From assembly GCF_018141445.1 (NCBI RefSeq), contig NZ_CP058649.1, positions 515,001 to 579,000 on the forward strand: a stretch of DNA of 64,000 nucleotides. Reading direction: 5' to 3'. Below, one piece after another: positions 7,736 to 16,194 of this stretch. Position 1 is the first letter of the stretch. The number at the start of each line of letters is the position of its first letter. The notes below the pieces were generated by a model, which was not told the origin of the DNA, did no database searches, and saw only the letters and a program-made list of their open reading frames with translations. The translations under genes and the position numbers were made by a program. This stretch comes from Vallitalea pronyensis. GTDB taxonomy: Bacteria; Bacillota; Clostridia; Lachnospirales; Vallitaleaceae.

Positions 7736-8563
7736 ATGAATAAGACGTATAAAAAATATGTTAACCAGGTTTTAAGAAGAATACCATGTAAGCCTAGAGT
7801 AAAAAAACGCATACGCTATGACCTCTACTGCATGCTGGAAGAAAAATCTTCAGAACTTCATGAGATGGACCCTTATCAATTGCTAGGGGAGCCTGAAGAT
7901 GTAGCAGATGAGTTTATGGATAACATGGATGATGTATACCATAGTAGGTATGCCTATGTATCTGAAAATACCTTTTTGGGAATGCCGTTAATACAAGTAA
8001 AAAGTGGTATGAATAGAGGAGGCGAATACAAGTCTGAAAGAAAGCTTTTTGGGATACCCCTTGTACACATTAATCGAAACCCATTTGGCGTAGCAAAAGG
8101 CATTATAGCTATTGGTCCAGTGGCCATTGGTATAATTAGCTTGGGGTTATGTTCAGTAGGCGTTTTATCCCTTGGCGTATTATGTTTAGGACTCTTAATA
8201 AGCCTTGGAGCCATTGGCCTATCTTGTGGCATATCCTTTGGCGGCATAGCCATTGCAGGGCTGTTTGCTTGTGGTGGCGTAGCTATAGGAGGGTATATGG
8301 CTTTTGGTGGGTGTGCCATAGCTGGAGAGATAGCCATTGGTGGTTATGCAAGAGGAAGGGTAGCTATTGGCGATACCATTCATGCACACATAGGCTTGTA
8401 TCAAACAAAAGGAACAGGGGAATATGTGATACCATTAATAGATGATATAGAAGCCATGAAATACTATATTTTTAATAAGGTACCGGATATGCACCCTATT
8501 GTAAAAGGGATGATCAAACATGCTATTCGATTAATTGCAGACGGTGCAATAATTTTACAATAA
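7736..8563 (+). CDS. Membrane protein with N-terminal HAAS/DUF1700-like region and AIG hexapeptide-like repeats
   Basis: 275 residues. Residues 1-65 (YVNQVLRRIPCKPRVKKRIRYDLYCMLEEKS ... LLGEPEDVADEFM) resemble the helical domain that regularly accompanies PadR regulators. Residues about 120-215 are an unbroken series of small hydrophobic, glycine-rich units (IAIGPVAIGIISLGL, GGIAIAGLF, GGVAIGGYMAFGG, IAIGGYARGRVAIGD) with a period near six residues. This could be tightly packed membrane helices or a left-handed helix-like stack. A soluble tail of about 55 residues follows. Function unknown; its expression is presumably controlled by PadR next door. Confidence 0.78.
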   Translation: MNKTYKKYVNQVLRRIPCKPRVKKRIRYDLYCMLEEKSSELHEMDPYQLLGEPEDVADEFMDNMDDVYHSRYAYVSENTFLGMPLIQVKSGMNRGGEYKSERKLFGIPLVHINRNPFGVAKGIIAIGPVAIGIISLGLCSVGVLSLGVLCLGLLISLGAIGLSCGISFGGIAIAGLFACGGVAIGGYMAFGGCAIAGEIAIGGYARGRVAIGDTIHAHIGLYQTKGTGEYVIPLIDDIEAMKYYIFNKVPDMHPIVKGMIKHAIRLIADGAIILQ

Positions 8564-8629
8564 TTTTACCTGAATGACCAAGATTTTATATAAATTATGG
8601 GTTATTATAAAGGAGTAGAGAATATAATA

Positions 8630-8683
8630 AATTATAGGGTAACATTTAATTATAGGGTGACATTTAATCATAGGAGGTGTTGG
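8630..8683 (+). repeat. Three 18-bp tandem repeats before phoH
   Basis: AATTATAGGGTAACATTT (8630-8647), AATTATAGGGTGACATTT (8648-8665), and a degenerate third AATCATAGGAGGTGTTGG (8666-8683). They lie 46 bp before the phoH start and include an AGGAGGTG that resembles a ribosome-binding site but leads to no sizeable frame. Confidence 0.7.
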
Positions 8684-8728
8684 TGACTCATAGACATAGA
8701 GAAATAAAGCTCTTAGAGGAGGCGCTAT

Positions 8729-10072
8729 ATGGTTAAAAACTATATTATTGATACCAATGTTATGATTCATGATCCAGAATTCATGCATCACTTTCCAAAT
8801 AGTCATATTATAATACCGTTGCTTTGTATAGAGGAACTTGACAATCTTAAAAAAAGAGAAGGTTTAGTTGGATTTCATGCTAGACGTGTAGCCAAAGAGA
8901 TTAAAGAATTGATGGAACTAGGTGATATTGAAACAGGTATTACGCTGCCGAATGCAAGCGTCTTAAGAGTAGAACTTAATCATATGGATACCAATGAGCT
9001 GCCGAATGGCTTTGATGTGCATAAAAATGACTCGAGGATACTGGCGGTTGTACTTAGTCTCAAGAAAGTGTACAAGGATATGCGTGTTATACTGGTAACA
9101 AAAGATTTGTACATGGCTATAAAAGGTAGGTCACTAGGTATTGAGGTAGAAGACTACCAGAGTGACCGCATTGATATCGATACCATTTACAAAGGATATA
9201 CAGAGATTCATCTTTTGTCAAAAGACATTGACCAAATCTATGAAGGTGGACTGGAAGTACCTGAGATGACAGAACCTATCTACCCTAATGAGTTTTTCCA
9301 CATCAAAAGCAAAGACCAAGTGACCCATGAAATTCTAGCAAGATACGATGGCCAGAAGCTTGTGCCCTTAAAATATGTACATGATAGTGCATGGGGTCTA
9401 ACACCTATCAATCGCGAGCAGAAGATGGCTTTTGAATTATTAATGAACCCAGAGATCCATTTTGTTACCATTATAGGTGGTGCAGGTTCCGGTAAAACCA
9501 TACTGGCAACGGCTACAGCCTTGCAGAATGTTATCGAGACCAATAAATACCGTAAGATTGTTTTTGTAAGACCAGTGGTAGCCGCAGGCAACGATATTGG
9601 TTTTTTACCTGGTACAGAACGTGAAAAATTAAAACCATGGATGGGCAGCTTCTATGATGCCATAGAAAACTTATCGGACATCAAAGAGTCAGGGAAAAAC
9701 CATGGCGGAAAACCTACTTTTACCGTAGAAGATTTTATCGAACAGTTTCGTCAAAGGGGCGTTATCGAGACCAAGACGTTTACGTACATGCGTGGAAGAA
9801 CCTTTACCAATGCACTTATTATTGTTGATGAAGCTCAGGAAATGACACCTCATCTTGCTAAGTTAATGCTGACAAGAGCAGGTGAACATTCTAAATTTGT
9901 ATTTATAGGTGATCCCAGCGATAATCAAATTGATAACAACTATGTGGACTCCAAGTCCAATGGGCTTGTGTATACCGTCGAGAAGATGAAAGATTTTACC
10001 ATTACCGGACATGTGGCATTGAAGCGAGTAGAACGTAGTCCACTGGCAAAAGTTGCTGAGAAAAATATGTAA
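8729..10072 (+). CDS. phoH: PIN-PhoH ATPase (PhoH2/YlaK type)
   Basis: 447 residues. N-terminal PIN domain with acidic metal-binding residues (IIDTNVMIHDPE, CIEELD, DSRILAV), a type of RNase fold; C-terminal PhoH-type ATPase/helicase domain with Walker A GGAGSGKT, Walker B LIIVDEAQEM and FIGDPSDNQID sensor. The combination is the PhoH2 arrangement, reported in other bacteria to act as an RNA helicase/RNase. Cytoplasmic. AGAGGAGG ends about 8 bp before the ATG. Followed by its own terminator, so single-gene transcript. The function beyond ATP-driven RNA processing is not certain for this lineage. Confidence 0.92.
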   Translation: MVKNYIIDTNVMIHDPEFMHHFPNSHIIIPLLCIEELDNLKKREGLVGFHARRVAKEIKELMELGDIETGITLPNASVLRVELNHMDTNELPNGFDVHKNDSRILAVVLSLKKVYKDMRVILVTKDLYMAIKGRSLGIEVEDYQSDRIDIDTIYKGYTEIHLLSKDIDQIYEGGLEVPEMTEPIYPNEFFHIKSKDQVTHEILARYDGQKLVPLKYVHDSAWGLTPINREQKMAFELLMNPEIHFVTIIGGAGSGKTILATATALQNVIETNKYRKIVFVRPVVAAGNDIGFLPGTEREKLKPWMGSFYDAIENLSDIKESGKNHGGKPTFTVEDFIEQFRQRGVIETKTFTYMRGRTFTNALIIVDEAQEMTPHLAKLMLTRAGEHSKFVFIGDPSDNQIDNNYVDSKSNGLVYTVEKMKDFTITGHVALKRVERSPLAKVAEKNM

Positions 10073-10153
10073 TGTTTTACGTTATATTGGTTAAGAACAT
10101 GGTAAAAGATTACGTATTATTAGAAATAAGTTAGTTGATATAAATAAAGTATT

Positions 10154-10187
10154 GCCGATAGGATTTTAGAGGTCTTATCGGCTTTTT
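10154..10187 (+). terminator. Intrinsic terminator after phoH
   Basis: GCCGATAGGA (10154-10163) pairs with TCTTATCGGC (10173-10182, one G-U), followed by TTTTT. Confidence 0.88.
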
Positions 10188-10200
10188 ACATGTTTCATAT

Positions 10201-10815
10201 TTACTTTGATGACGTATGCCTACATACAAAATAGGATATCACAACAGTTAATACTAACCAGCCAACAATGACATAGATGGTCATTGACAGCAGTTCTTTG
10301 TTAGCAACTAAAGCATGGATGACAAAAAGTATAGCCCCGAGGATAACACCAATAATACCACTTATGTGATGGGTTTTCTTCCAAACAGCTTCACTTGTCA
10401 TGGACCATGGTGTGCGAATACCTGCAATGGTATTCATGCTTAACTTGGGTAAATAATTACTCATGATGATAAAGGCAACAGCTATGATGAGACCGAAAAA
10501 TCGTTGTGGGTTAATGTGGGTACCTGTACTACGAATAAGTATGAGCAAAAATGGTGTTGCCAGTATAAGAATGACGGAAAAAACAATATCGTTATAGGCA
10601 TTTATTCGCTTGATGAGCACTTTATTCTTATCAAAGACAGGTAAGATTGATAGAAGAATAAATAAGCCCATGATGGTCATGAGAAGCTCATTTAAATCAA
10701 CTTCCGATGTAACTCCTTGATTGGTTATGTGGTTGATCATGGGATACTTATAGATATAAATACTCATAATGAACAAGATGAGTACGATACTTTTTAAATC
10801 AAATTTCAACGTCAC
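10201..10815 (-). CDS. SdpI-family membrane protein
   Basis: 204 residues with six hydrophobic segments. The signature GIRTPWSMTSEAVWKKTHHISG between segments 4 and 5 is that of the SdpI/YfhL group (B. subtilis SdpI gives immunity to the SdpC killing peptide and signals to a regulator). No sdpR or toxin gene is next to it. Whether it is an immunity protein here is unknown; many Firmicutes carry stand-alone copies. The start at 10815 gives MTLKFDLKSIV, a normal first membrane segment. Confidence 0.85.
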   Translation of the reverse strand: MTLKFDLKSIVLILFIMSIYIYKYPMINHITNQGVTSEVDLNELLMTIMGLFILLSILPVFDKNKVLIKRINAYNDIVFSVILILATPFLLILIRSTGTHINPQRFFGLIIAVAFIIMSNYLPKLSMNTIAGIRTPWSMTSEAVWKKTHHISGIIGVILGAILFVIHALVANKELLSMTIYVIVGWLVLTVVISYFVCRHTSSK

Positions 10816-10995
10816 GTTACACCCCGCCTTTCTCCTCTATTCTATCATCTTATATATCTGTTAAGATATATGAGGTAATTGTCTAATAAGATATTACTAT
10901 ATTTCTTTTCAAACAGCAAGTGTTTAAAATTAAACTTTTTTAGTTTTTATGGTGCATGATGGTTACATGTTAGTGTACTTATGCACATCTATCAT

Positions 10996-11034
10996 AACGT
11001 TTGATAGGGTTCGTCCTATCAAGCGTTTTTTTGT
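10996..11034 (+). terminator. Strong intrinsic terminator without an upstream plus-strand gene
   Basis: AACGTTTGATAGG (10996-11008) pairs with CCTATCAAGCGTT (11015-11027), followed by TTTTTTTTG. The 10816-10995 stretch before it has no coding frame on this strand, so it may end a small RNA or belong to an eroded gene. Confidence 0.75.
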
Positions 11035-11218
11035 TGATAATTTTCAAGGAATTCTTCTTATTATTAAGAACTTATTTCATAGGAAAGGAGGGACAGGTTG
11101 ATAGATTGAAAACCGTAGTTTTTTTAATTGATGTCAATAAAGGTAAAAATTCAATTATTGAAAGTGCACAAAAAAATCAAAAATAAACTAAGTAATATCA
11201 TGAAAATGCAGTAAACCA

Positions 11219-11269
11219 TTGATTTTGTTAACTGTACAGTATTATAATTATTACAGTTAAACGTTTGAC
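11219..11269 (+). promoter_or_regulatory. Promoter and LacI-type operator of the maltodextrin regulator
   Basis: TTGATT (11219-11224), 18 bp, TATAAT (11243-11248). Downstream GTTAAACGTTTGAC (11256-11269) is a near-palindrome with a central CG as in LacI/GalR operators, so autoregulation is likely. TTAACTGTA (11228-11236) and TACAGTTAA (11252-11260) form a further inverted repeat flanking the -10. Confidence 0.72.
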
Positions 11270-11285
11270 TAAAGGGAATGATAGG

Positions 11286-12284
11286 ATGAATAAAGTAACA
11301 CTGAAAGATATAGCAAATGAGGTTGGCGTATCCATAACAACCGTTTCTAACGTTCTGAATAATAAAAATATTACAAGTTATTCCGAAAAAAGAAAGCAAC
11401 AAATTCTAAAAATTGCAGAAGCACTAAATTATGAACCAAATCTTGCTGCTAAAGCCCTTGCAACACAGCAGCCGAATATGATGGCGGTTCTTTTACCCCA
11501 TTATACCTATGGCAGCTTACAGGAATGTCCCTTTTATTTCTATCTCATTAGCGGCATTAAAAATGGAGCCCATGCAAGAGGGCTTGATATCATTATCCGG
11601 TTTATTAAAGCAAATGAAACAGTAGAAGCACTGGTGGCATGGGCAAGAGGCAGATGTTTACACGGCATTGTCAGTGTAGGTGAAATTAGCAAGTGTCTTA
11701 TTTTGGGCTTAAATAAGTTAAATATGCCCATAGCCTTGGTTGATAATTATACCGCCTTTAAACTAAAGAATATTCACTATATTAATACCATGGATGAATA
11801 TGGAGGTCTTATTGCAGCAAGGCATCTATTAGAACAAGGCTATAAACATTTATGTATTCTAACATCCAGCATTACGGAAGAAACCGTTGATTATTATCGC
11901 TACAGAGGGTTTAAGAAAGGTGTGCAGCAAGCAGGCTATGAAGAATCCCTTATTGTTGTCAGTACAACCAACTATCAAGAGGGCTTTGATATTAGTTATG
12001 AAGTGAAGTCAATGGGCATCGATGGTGCTTTTTGTACCTCGGATAGTCTAGCCTTAGGACTTATTGATGGGCTTAGAAGTCTAGGCGTTCAGGTGCCTAC
12101 AGACTTGGGTGTTATAGGATTTGACAACATGAGTCGGAGTAGAGAAAATTGGCTGCCTTTGACGACCATTAATCAGAATGTCATCAAAAAAGGGGAGTTA
12201 GCAGTGGATACCCTATATAATCATGAGTCATGGGGAAGTCAAGCAAAAGTATCCGTTAATTTGATTAAAAGAGCCACTACATAA
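11286..12284 (+). CDS. LacI-family transcriptional regulator of the maltodextrin locus
   Basis: 332 residues. N-terminal LacI helix-turn-helix (VTLKDIANEVGVSITTVSNVLNN) and hinge, then a periplasmic-binding-protein-like effector domain (SLALGLIDGLRSLGVQVPTDLGVIGFDN). The start at 11286 is chosen because AAAGGGA lies 8 bp upstream and MNKVTLKDIA is the typical N-terminus; a longer frame starting at 11265 would overlap the operator. The gene lies first in a run with a maltose-type importer and two GH13 enzymes, so its effector is probably a maltodextrin or derived sugar; effector is inferred from context. Confidence 0.92.
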   Translation: MNKVTLKDIANEVGVSITTVSNVLNNKNITSYSEKRKQQILKIAEALNYEPNLAAKALATQQPNMMAVLLPHYTYGSLQECPFYFYLISGIKNGAHARGLDIIIRFIKANETVEALVAWARGRCLHGIVSVGEISKCLILGLNKLNMPIALVDNYTAFKLKNIHYINTMDEYGGLIAARHLLEQGYKHLCILTSSITEETVDYYRYRGFKKGVQQAGYEESLIVVSTTNYQEGFDISYEVKSMGIDGAFCTSDSLALGLIDGLRSLGVQVPTDLGVIGFDNMSRSRENWLPLTTINQNVIKKGELAVDTLYNHESWGSQAKVSVNLIKRATT

Positions 12285-12338
12285 AAATTTCTAAGGGGTT
12301 ATAGCATGAAACTATTTCTAAATTGTAGGAGGAATAAG

Positions 12339-13847
12339 ATGAAAAAAATCTTAATCATTATCATCGTGTTCATGATGACTGTATCCATAACAGGCTGTAA
12401 AAAGACTGCTGTGACAGCTAAATTCACAGAAGATTTAAAGTGGGATGAAGAAAAAGGGCATTATGTCAATGAAGAAAAAGCAACACTTTCCATATGGATT
12501 GATAATGAGGATTATGGCGATAAACTTGTTGAGCTTTGGCATGAAATATACCCAGAGGTTGAGCTAACGTATGAAAAAACAGATATCAATGAAAATGTAA
12601 CCAAGCTGAAATTAGACGGACCAGCAGGTCTTGGTGCGGATGTTTTCTATATGCCTCATAATGCAGTGGTTGATGCAAGAGAAGCAGGTATACTCTTTCA
12701 ATTACCAGAAAGAGACCAAGAGCAATTCATGGCGATCATGCAAGAATCGTCTTACAAAGTAACCATGTATGAAGGGCATATGTACGCTGTACCCGATTCC
12801 GTTGAAAATATCGCTTTAGCCTATAACAAACAAGTATTAGCAGCCTTGCCAGCACTACCAACGGTCCTTAGTACAGATGCAGCTAATCTGCTTGAGCAAA
12901 TTGAAAAGGAAGAGATTTACTTAGAAGAGCTGTTTGCTGGGGTAGCTGATTGGGGCAATACCTATAAGGGAACAGGCGTACTGATTCCTTACTTAGAAGA
13001 CCGCTTTTATACGGCTGAAGTAGAAGGTGAAGCAGGGTCTGAAGATAAGCACACCATATTAGCATGGCAGTTATACGACTCTTACCACAATTACCCCTTG
13101 TTAACACGGGATGGGTATCGGATTTTTGGTGAGGATAATAATGACCCAGCACGATTTGATATGATATCCAAGGAAGTTGCGTCTTCCATTAAAGCCGTTA
13201 CAGGGGATTGGTATGGCAACAAAGAAGAATCCAAGCTGTTCCCAGGACTTGCAACCATTCAAGACATGGTATGGGATCAAGGGCCTTCTCGTTTTCAAAA
13301 AGGTCAGGTGGCCATCACCATTACAGGACCTTGGGTCATGTCAGATATTAAATCAAATTGGAAAACATGGGAAGAAGAAGGCCGTTTTGGTATAACAAAA
13401 GACACGGATATATCGGATATCTACGGTGTTAAAATCCTTCCTAAATTTAGTAACGATCAAAACCCCATCACCTTTTCAGGCGTAAGAGTAACAGGTCTCA
13501 ATATCTATACGGATTATCCCAATGCATCCATGAACCTCCTTCGGTTTCTTGCAAGTGAAGAAGTCATGAAAGCATCTTATGAAATTCTAGGTAGAATCCC
13601 AGCTGTAAAAAATTCTGATCATATACCTGGGCTTAATGCAGATGCTATTTCTCAAGGCTTCTTATCACAAGCGGCTTATTCCCATCCTATGCCTGTCATT
13701 CAAGAAGGTAATTATATGTGGGACCCTCTCAGGGATATATGGACCAATATTTTTGATGAAGCCATGTCCATTGAAGAAGCACAAAAAAAAGCACAAGACG
13801 ATTATGAACGTATTTTACAAGATTCAGGCAAACAAATTAAAGAGTAA
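12339..13847 (+). CDS. malE: Maltodextrin-type extracellular solute-binding lipoprotein
   Basis: 502 residues. Signal peptide with lipobox SITGC, so a membrane-anchored lipoprotein. The mature protein is a family 1 binding protein: KATLSIWIDNEDYGDKLVELW at the start of lobe 1, ADVFYMPHNAV, MYAVPDSVENIALAYNKQVL, and FSGVRVTGLNIYTDYPNASMNLLRFL. It is longer than E. coli MalE. The start at 12339 has AGGAGG 6 bp upstream; an upstream ATG at 12306 lacks one. It delivers alpha-glucan oligosaccharides to the two downstream permeases; substrate is inferred from the MalF/MalG and GH13 neighbours. Confidence 0.88.
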   Translation: MKKILIIIIVFMMTVSITGCKKTAVTAKFTEDLKWDEEKGHYVNEEKATLSIWIDNEDYGDKLVELWHEIYPEVELTYEKTDINENVTKLKLDGPAGLGADVFYMPHNAVVDAREAGILFQLPERDQEQFMAIMQESSYKVTMYEGHMYAVPDSVENIALAYNKQVLAALPALPTVLSTDAANLLEQIEKEEIYLEELFAGVADWGNTYKGTGVLIPYLEDRFYTAEVEGEAGSEDKHTILAWQLYDSYHNYPLLTRDGYRIFGEDNNDPARFDMISKEVASSIKAVTGDWYGNKEESKLFPGLATIQDMVWDQGPSRFQKGQVAITITGPWVMSDIKSNWKTWEEEGRFGITKDTDISDIYGVKILPKFSNDQNPITFSGVRVTGLNIYTDYPNASMNLLRFLASEEVMKASYEILGRIPAVKNSDHIPGLNADAISQGFLSQAAYSHPMPVIQEGNYMWDPLRDIWTNIFDEAMSIEEAQKKAQDDYERILQDSGKQIKE

Positions 13848-13869
13848 AATAAGGGAATCCATCGTAGAG

Positions 13870-13899
13870 CTGGTATTGGGGATAGGACTTCAATACCAG
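13870..13899 (+). other. Intercistronic hairpin between malE and malF
   Basis: Perfect 9-bp stem CTGGTATTG (13870-13878) / CAATACCAG (13891-13899) without T-run. Such a stem can stabilise the 3' end of the binding-protein mRNA and give more binding protein than permease. Confidence 0.6.
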
Positions 13900-13939
13900 T
13901 TCATCTATGACGTGTTTTATCATAAAAGGAGGTCAGATC

Positions 13940-15301
13940 ATGGAACTTTTATATTATAAAAAGAATGCTACACGACGGCAAAAAATCATAGGGTATGAAA
14001 TGAGTAGAGCCGGTTGGTTATCCGTTTTTGTCATGGGGCTTGGTCAGTTTAGAAACAGACAAAAGGGAAAAGGCTTTCTCTTTCTCAGCATTCAACTGAC
14101 GTATATCATGGTTGAGATTCTAACCAGCAGCTTGGTGCAAGGCAGCCTGCAAGGTCAGCCTAGAGCATGGGGATATGGATTTTTTATGAGGGGGATTTGG
14201 GGTTTTATAACCCTTGGAGAAACAACAGGTGGTCGTTTTAGAGATAATTCGCCAGTACTTATGATTGAAGGACTCATAGCTATTTTGTTACTGAGCTTTT
14301 TGGTGTTTATTTGGATCTATAATGTGAAAGACGCTAATAACACCGCATTGATGTATAACTTGACAGGTCAGCGACAATCTTCAAAAGCGTATTTTAAAGA
14401 AATCGGTGAGTCAAGCTTTGCTTATGTGGTAAGTACCCCGTCACTCATACTCTTACTATTTGTAGCGATTATGCCTATTTTCTTTGCTTTTTTCATAGCG
14501 TTTACCAATTATGATGCTTATCATAGTCCACCAGCTGATTTAATCGATTGGGTGGGATTCGCTAATTTTGGGAAAATAGTGAATCTTCCAGGTTGGCGAA
14601 CAACCTTTGTTGGGGTTGCATCGTGGACCATTATTTGGGCTACCTTGGCCACTTTTACTACTTTTTTTGGAGGTCTTTTTCTAGCGGTCTTGGTCAATAA
14701 TCATCGCATTGTGTGTAAGAAAATCTGGCGAACCATCTTTATTTTACCTTGGGCAATACCCGGTATGGTATCCTTATTAGTTTTTAAGAACTTCTTTAAC
14801 CAGACTTATGGGCCTCTTAATCAAATGCTAGGGCTTAATATACCATGGTTGAATGATCCCATGTTAGCAAAGGTTACCCTAATCGCCATTAATTTTTGGC
14901 TGGGTGTGCCTTACTTTATGATGTTAATGACAGGCATATTAACCAGTTTTGATAAAACCATTTACGATGCAGCAAAAGTGGATGGTGCTAATCGTCAACA
15001 GATGTTCTGGAAGGTCACCTTCCCCATACTCTTGTCTCAAGTCATGCCTTTACTGATTATGTCTTTTGCTGCCAACTTTAATAACTTTGGTGCGGTATTC
15101 TTTTTAACCAATGGCAGTCCAAGAAATGTTGCTTATGAATATGCTGGCCACACGGATATTCTTATTACGTGGATTTATAAAATGACGAAAGACTTCCAGA
15201 TGTACAACATGGCATCCATAATGTCCATCCTCATCTTTTTAATCATAGGTGGTATTTCGACTTGGAACTTTATGAGAACCGATGCATTTAAGGAGGAATA
15301 A
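13940..15301 (+). CDS. malF: Maltodextrin ABC importer permease, MalF type
   Basis: 453 residues with an N-terminal extension carrying extra membrane segments (AGWLSVFVMGLGQFRNRQKGKGFLFL), as in Gram-positive MalF/CymF-like proteins, then the six-segment permease core. The ATPase-contact EAA loop is YDAAKVDGANRQQMFWKVTFP. Start at 13940: AGGAGG (13927-13932) lies 7 bp upstream. It pairs with malG (3 bp gap). No ATP-binding subunit gene follows, so a shared MsmX-like ATPase encoded elsewhere is expected. Confidence 0.92.
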   Translation: MELLYYKKNATRRQKIIGYEMSRAGWLSVFVMGLGQFRNRQKGKGFLFLSIQLTYIMVEILTSSLVQGSLQGQPRAWGYGFFMRGIWGFITLGETTGGRFRDNSPVLMIEGLIAILLLSFLVFIWIYNVKDANNTALMYNLTGQRQSSKAYFKEIGESSFAYVVSTPSLILLLFVAIMPIFFAFFIAFTNYDAYHSPPADLIDWVGFANFGKIVNLPGWRTTFVGVASWTIIWATLATFTTFFGGLFLAVLVNNHRIVCKKIWRTIFILPWAIPGMVSLLVFKNFFNQTYGPLNQMLGLNIPWLNDPMLAKVTLIAINFWLGVPYFMMLMTGILTSFDKTIYDAAKVDGANRQQMFWKVTFPILLSQVMPLLIMSFAANFNNFGAVFFLTNGSPRNVAYEYAGHTDILITWIYKMTKDFQMYNMASIMSILIFLIIGGISTWNFMRTDAFKEE

Positions 15302-15303
15302 GG

Positions 15304-16170
15304 ATGGGAATATATAAATGGAAGACAATGGGTCATATGGAACGGATAAAAGAAATAATATTATATACAGGCATATACATGTTATTATTGTTGGTAGCAG
15401 TAGCCATCTTGTATCCTGTGATTTGGATTGTCGGGTCTGCTTTTAACGAAGGCTCTTCATTGGCTTCATCAACAGCCATACCAAGGCATCCAACATTACA
15501 TAATTTTGTTCGGTTATTTGAAGAAACAGACTATAAAAAGTGGTACATGAACACGTTAATGATAGCCGTGCTTAATATGATTGCATCGGTGATACTCACA
15601 GGTACCATGGGTTATGTGTTTGCAAGGTTAAAATTTGCAGGTAAAAGGTTTGGACTCTTATCCATTCTTATATTGCAGATGTTTCCTTCTTTTATGGGGC
15701 TTATTGCTATATACGTATTATTTTTGAATTTTGGGTTATTAAACCAGCCATTAGCATTGGTGATTATATATGGTGCAGGACAAATCCCTTATAATACTTG
15801 GCTGGTTAAGGGATATCTTAAAAACGTACCTCTATCTCTAGACGAAGCTGCTTATATTGATGGTGCCAATAAACTTCAAACCTATATTAAAATTATTCTG
15901 CCTGTGATGTTCCCCATCTTGACATTTGTAGCTGTGACACAATTTATGGTGCCTTGGTTTGACTTTATTCTCCCCAGCTTCTTAATTACATCCAGCGATA
16001 AGAAAACGCTTGCCGTGGGTTTGTATGAGCTCATTAATGGCCAGGCCAATAACAATTTCACCATGTTTGCCGCTGGCTCTGTTCTTGTAGCAGGTCCTGT
16101 TGCAATTTTATACTTATTCTTACAAAAATATCTAGTAGAAGGACTTTCAGCAGGTGCGAATAAAGGTTAA
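15304..16170 (+). CDS. malG: Maltodextrin ABC importer permease, MalG type
   Basis: 288 residues, six membrane segments, EAA loop LDEAAYIDGANKLQTYIKIILPVMFP. AGGAGGAAT precedes the ATG at the end of malF. C-terminal SAGANKG is typical of MalG. It forms the channel with the MalF-type protein; the following GH13 gene begins within about 24 bp, so one operon. Confidence 0.92.
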   Translation: MGIYKWKTMGHMERIKEIILYTGIYMLLLLVAVAILYPVIWIVGSAFNEGSSLASSTAIPRHPTLHNFVRLFEETDYKKWYMNTLMIAVLNMIASVILTGTMGYVFARLKFAGKRFGLLSILILQMFPSFMGLIAIYVLFLNFGLLNQPLALVIIYGAGQIPYNTWLVKGYLKNVPLSLDEAAYIDGANKLQTYIKIILPVMFPILTFVAVTQFMVPWFDFILPSFLITSSDKKTLAVGLYELINGQANNNFTMFAAGSVLVAGPVAILYLFLQKYLVEGLSAGANKG

Positions 16171-16194
16171 ATGAAGGAAGGGAAAGTGATAGTT

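Noticed and set aside
7954..8445. Several open frames in both directions over the PadR-linked membrane protein
   Set aside because: They mirror the repeated Gly/Ala/Ile codons of the real gene and lack ribosome-binding sites.
11001..11186. Plus-strand frame of 61 residues, hydrophobic at the start
   Set aside because: It would begin inside a strong terminator hairpin and its first third is translated T-rich sequence; an internal GGAAAGGAGGG leads only to a short frame with a stop. Not supported.
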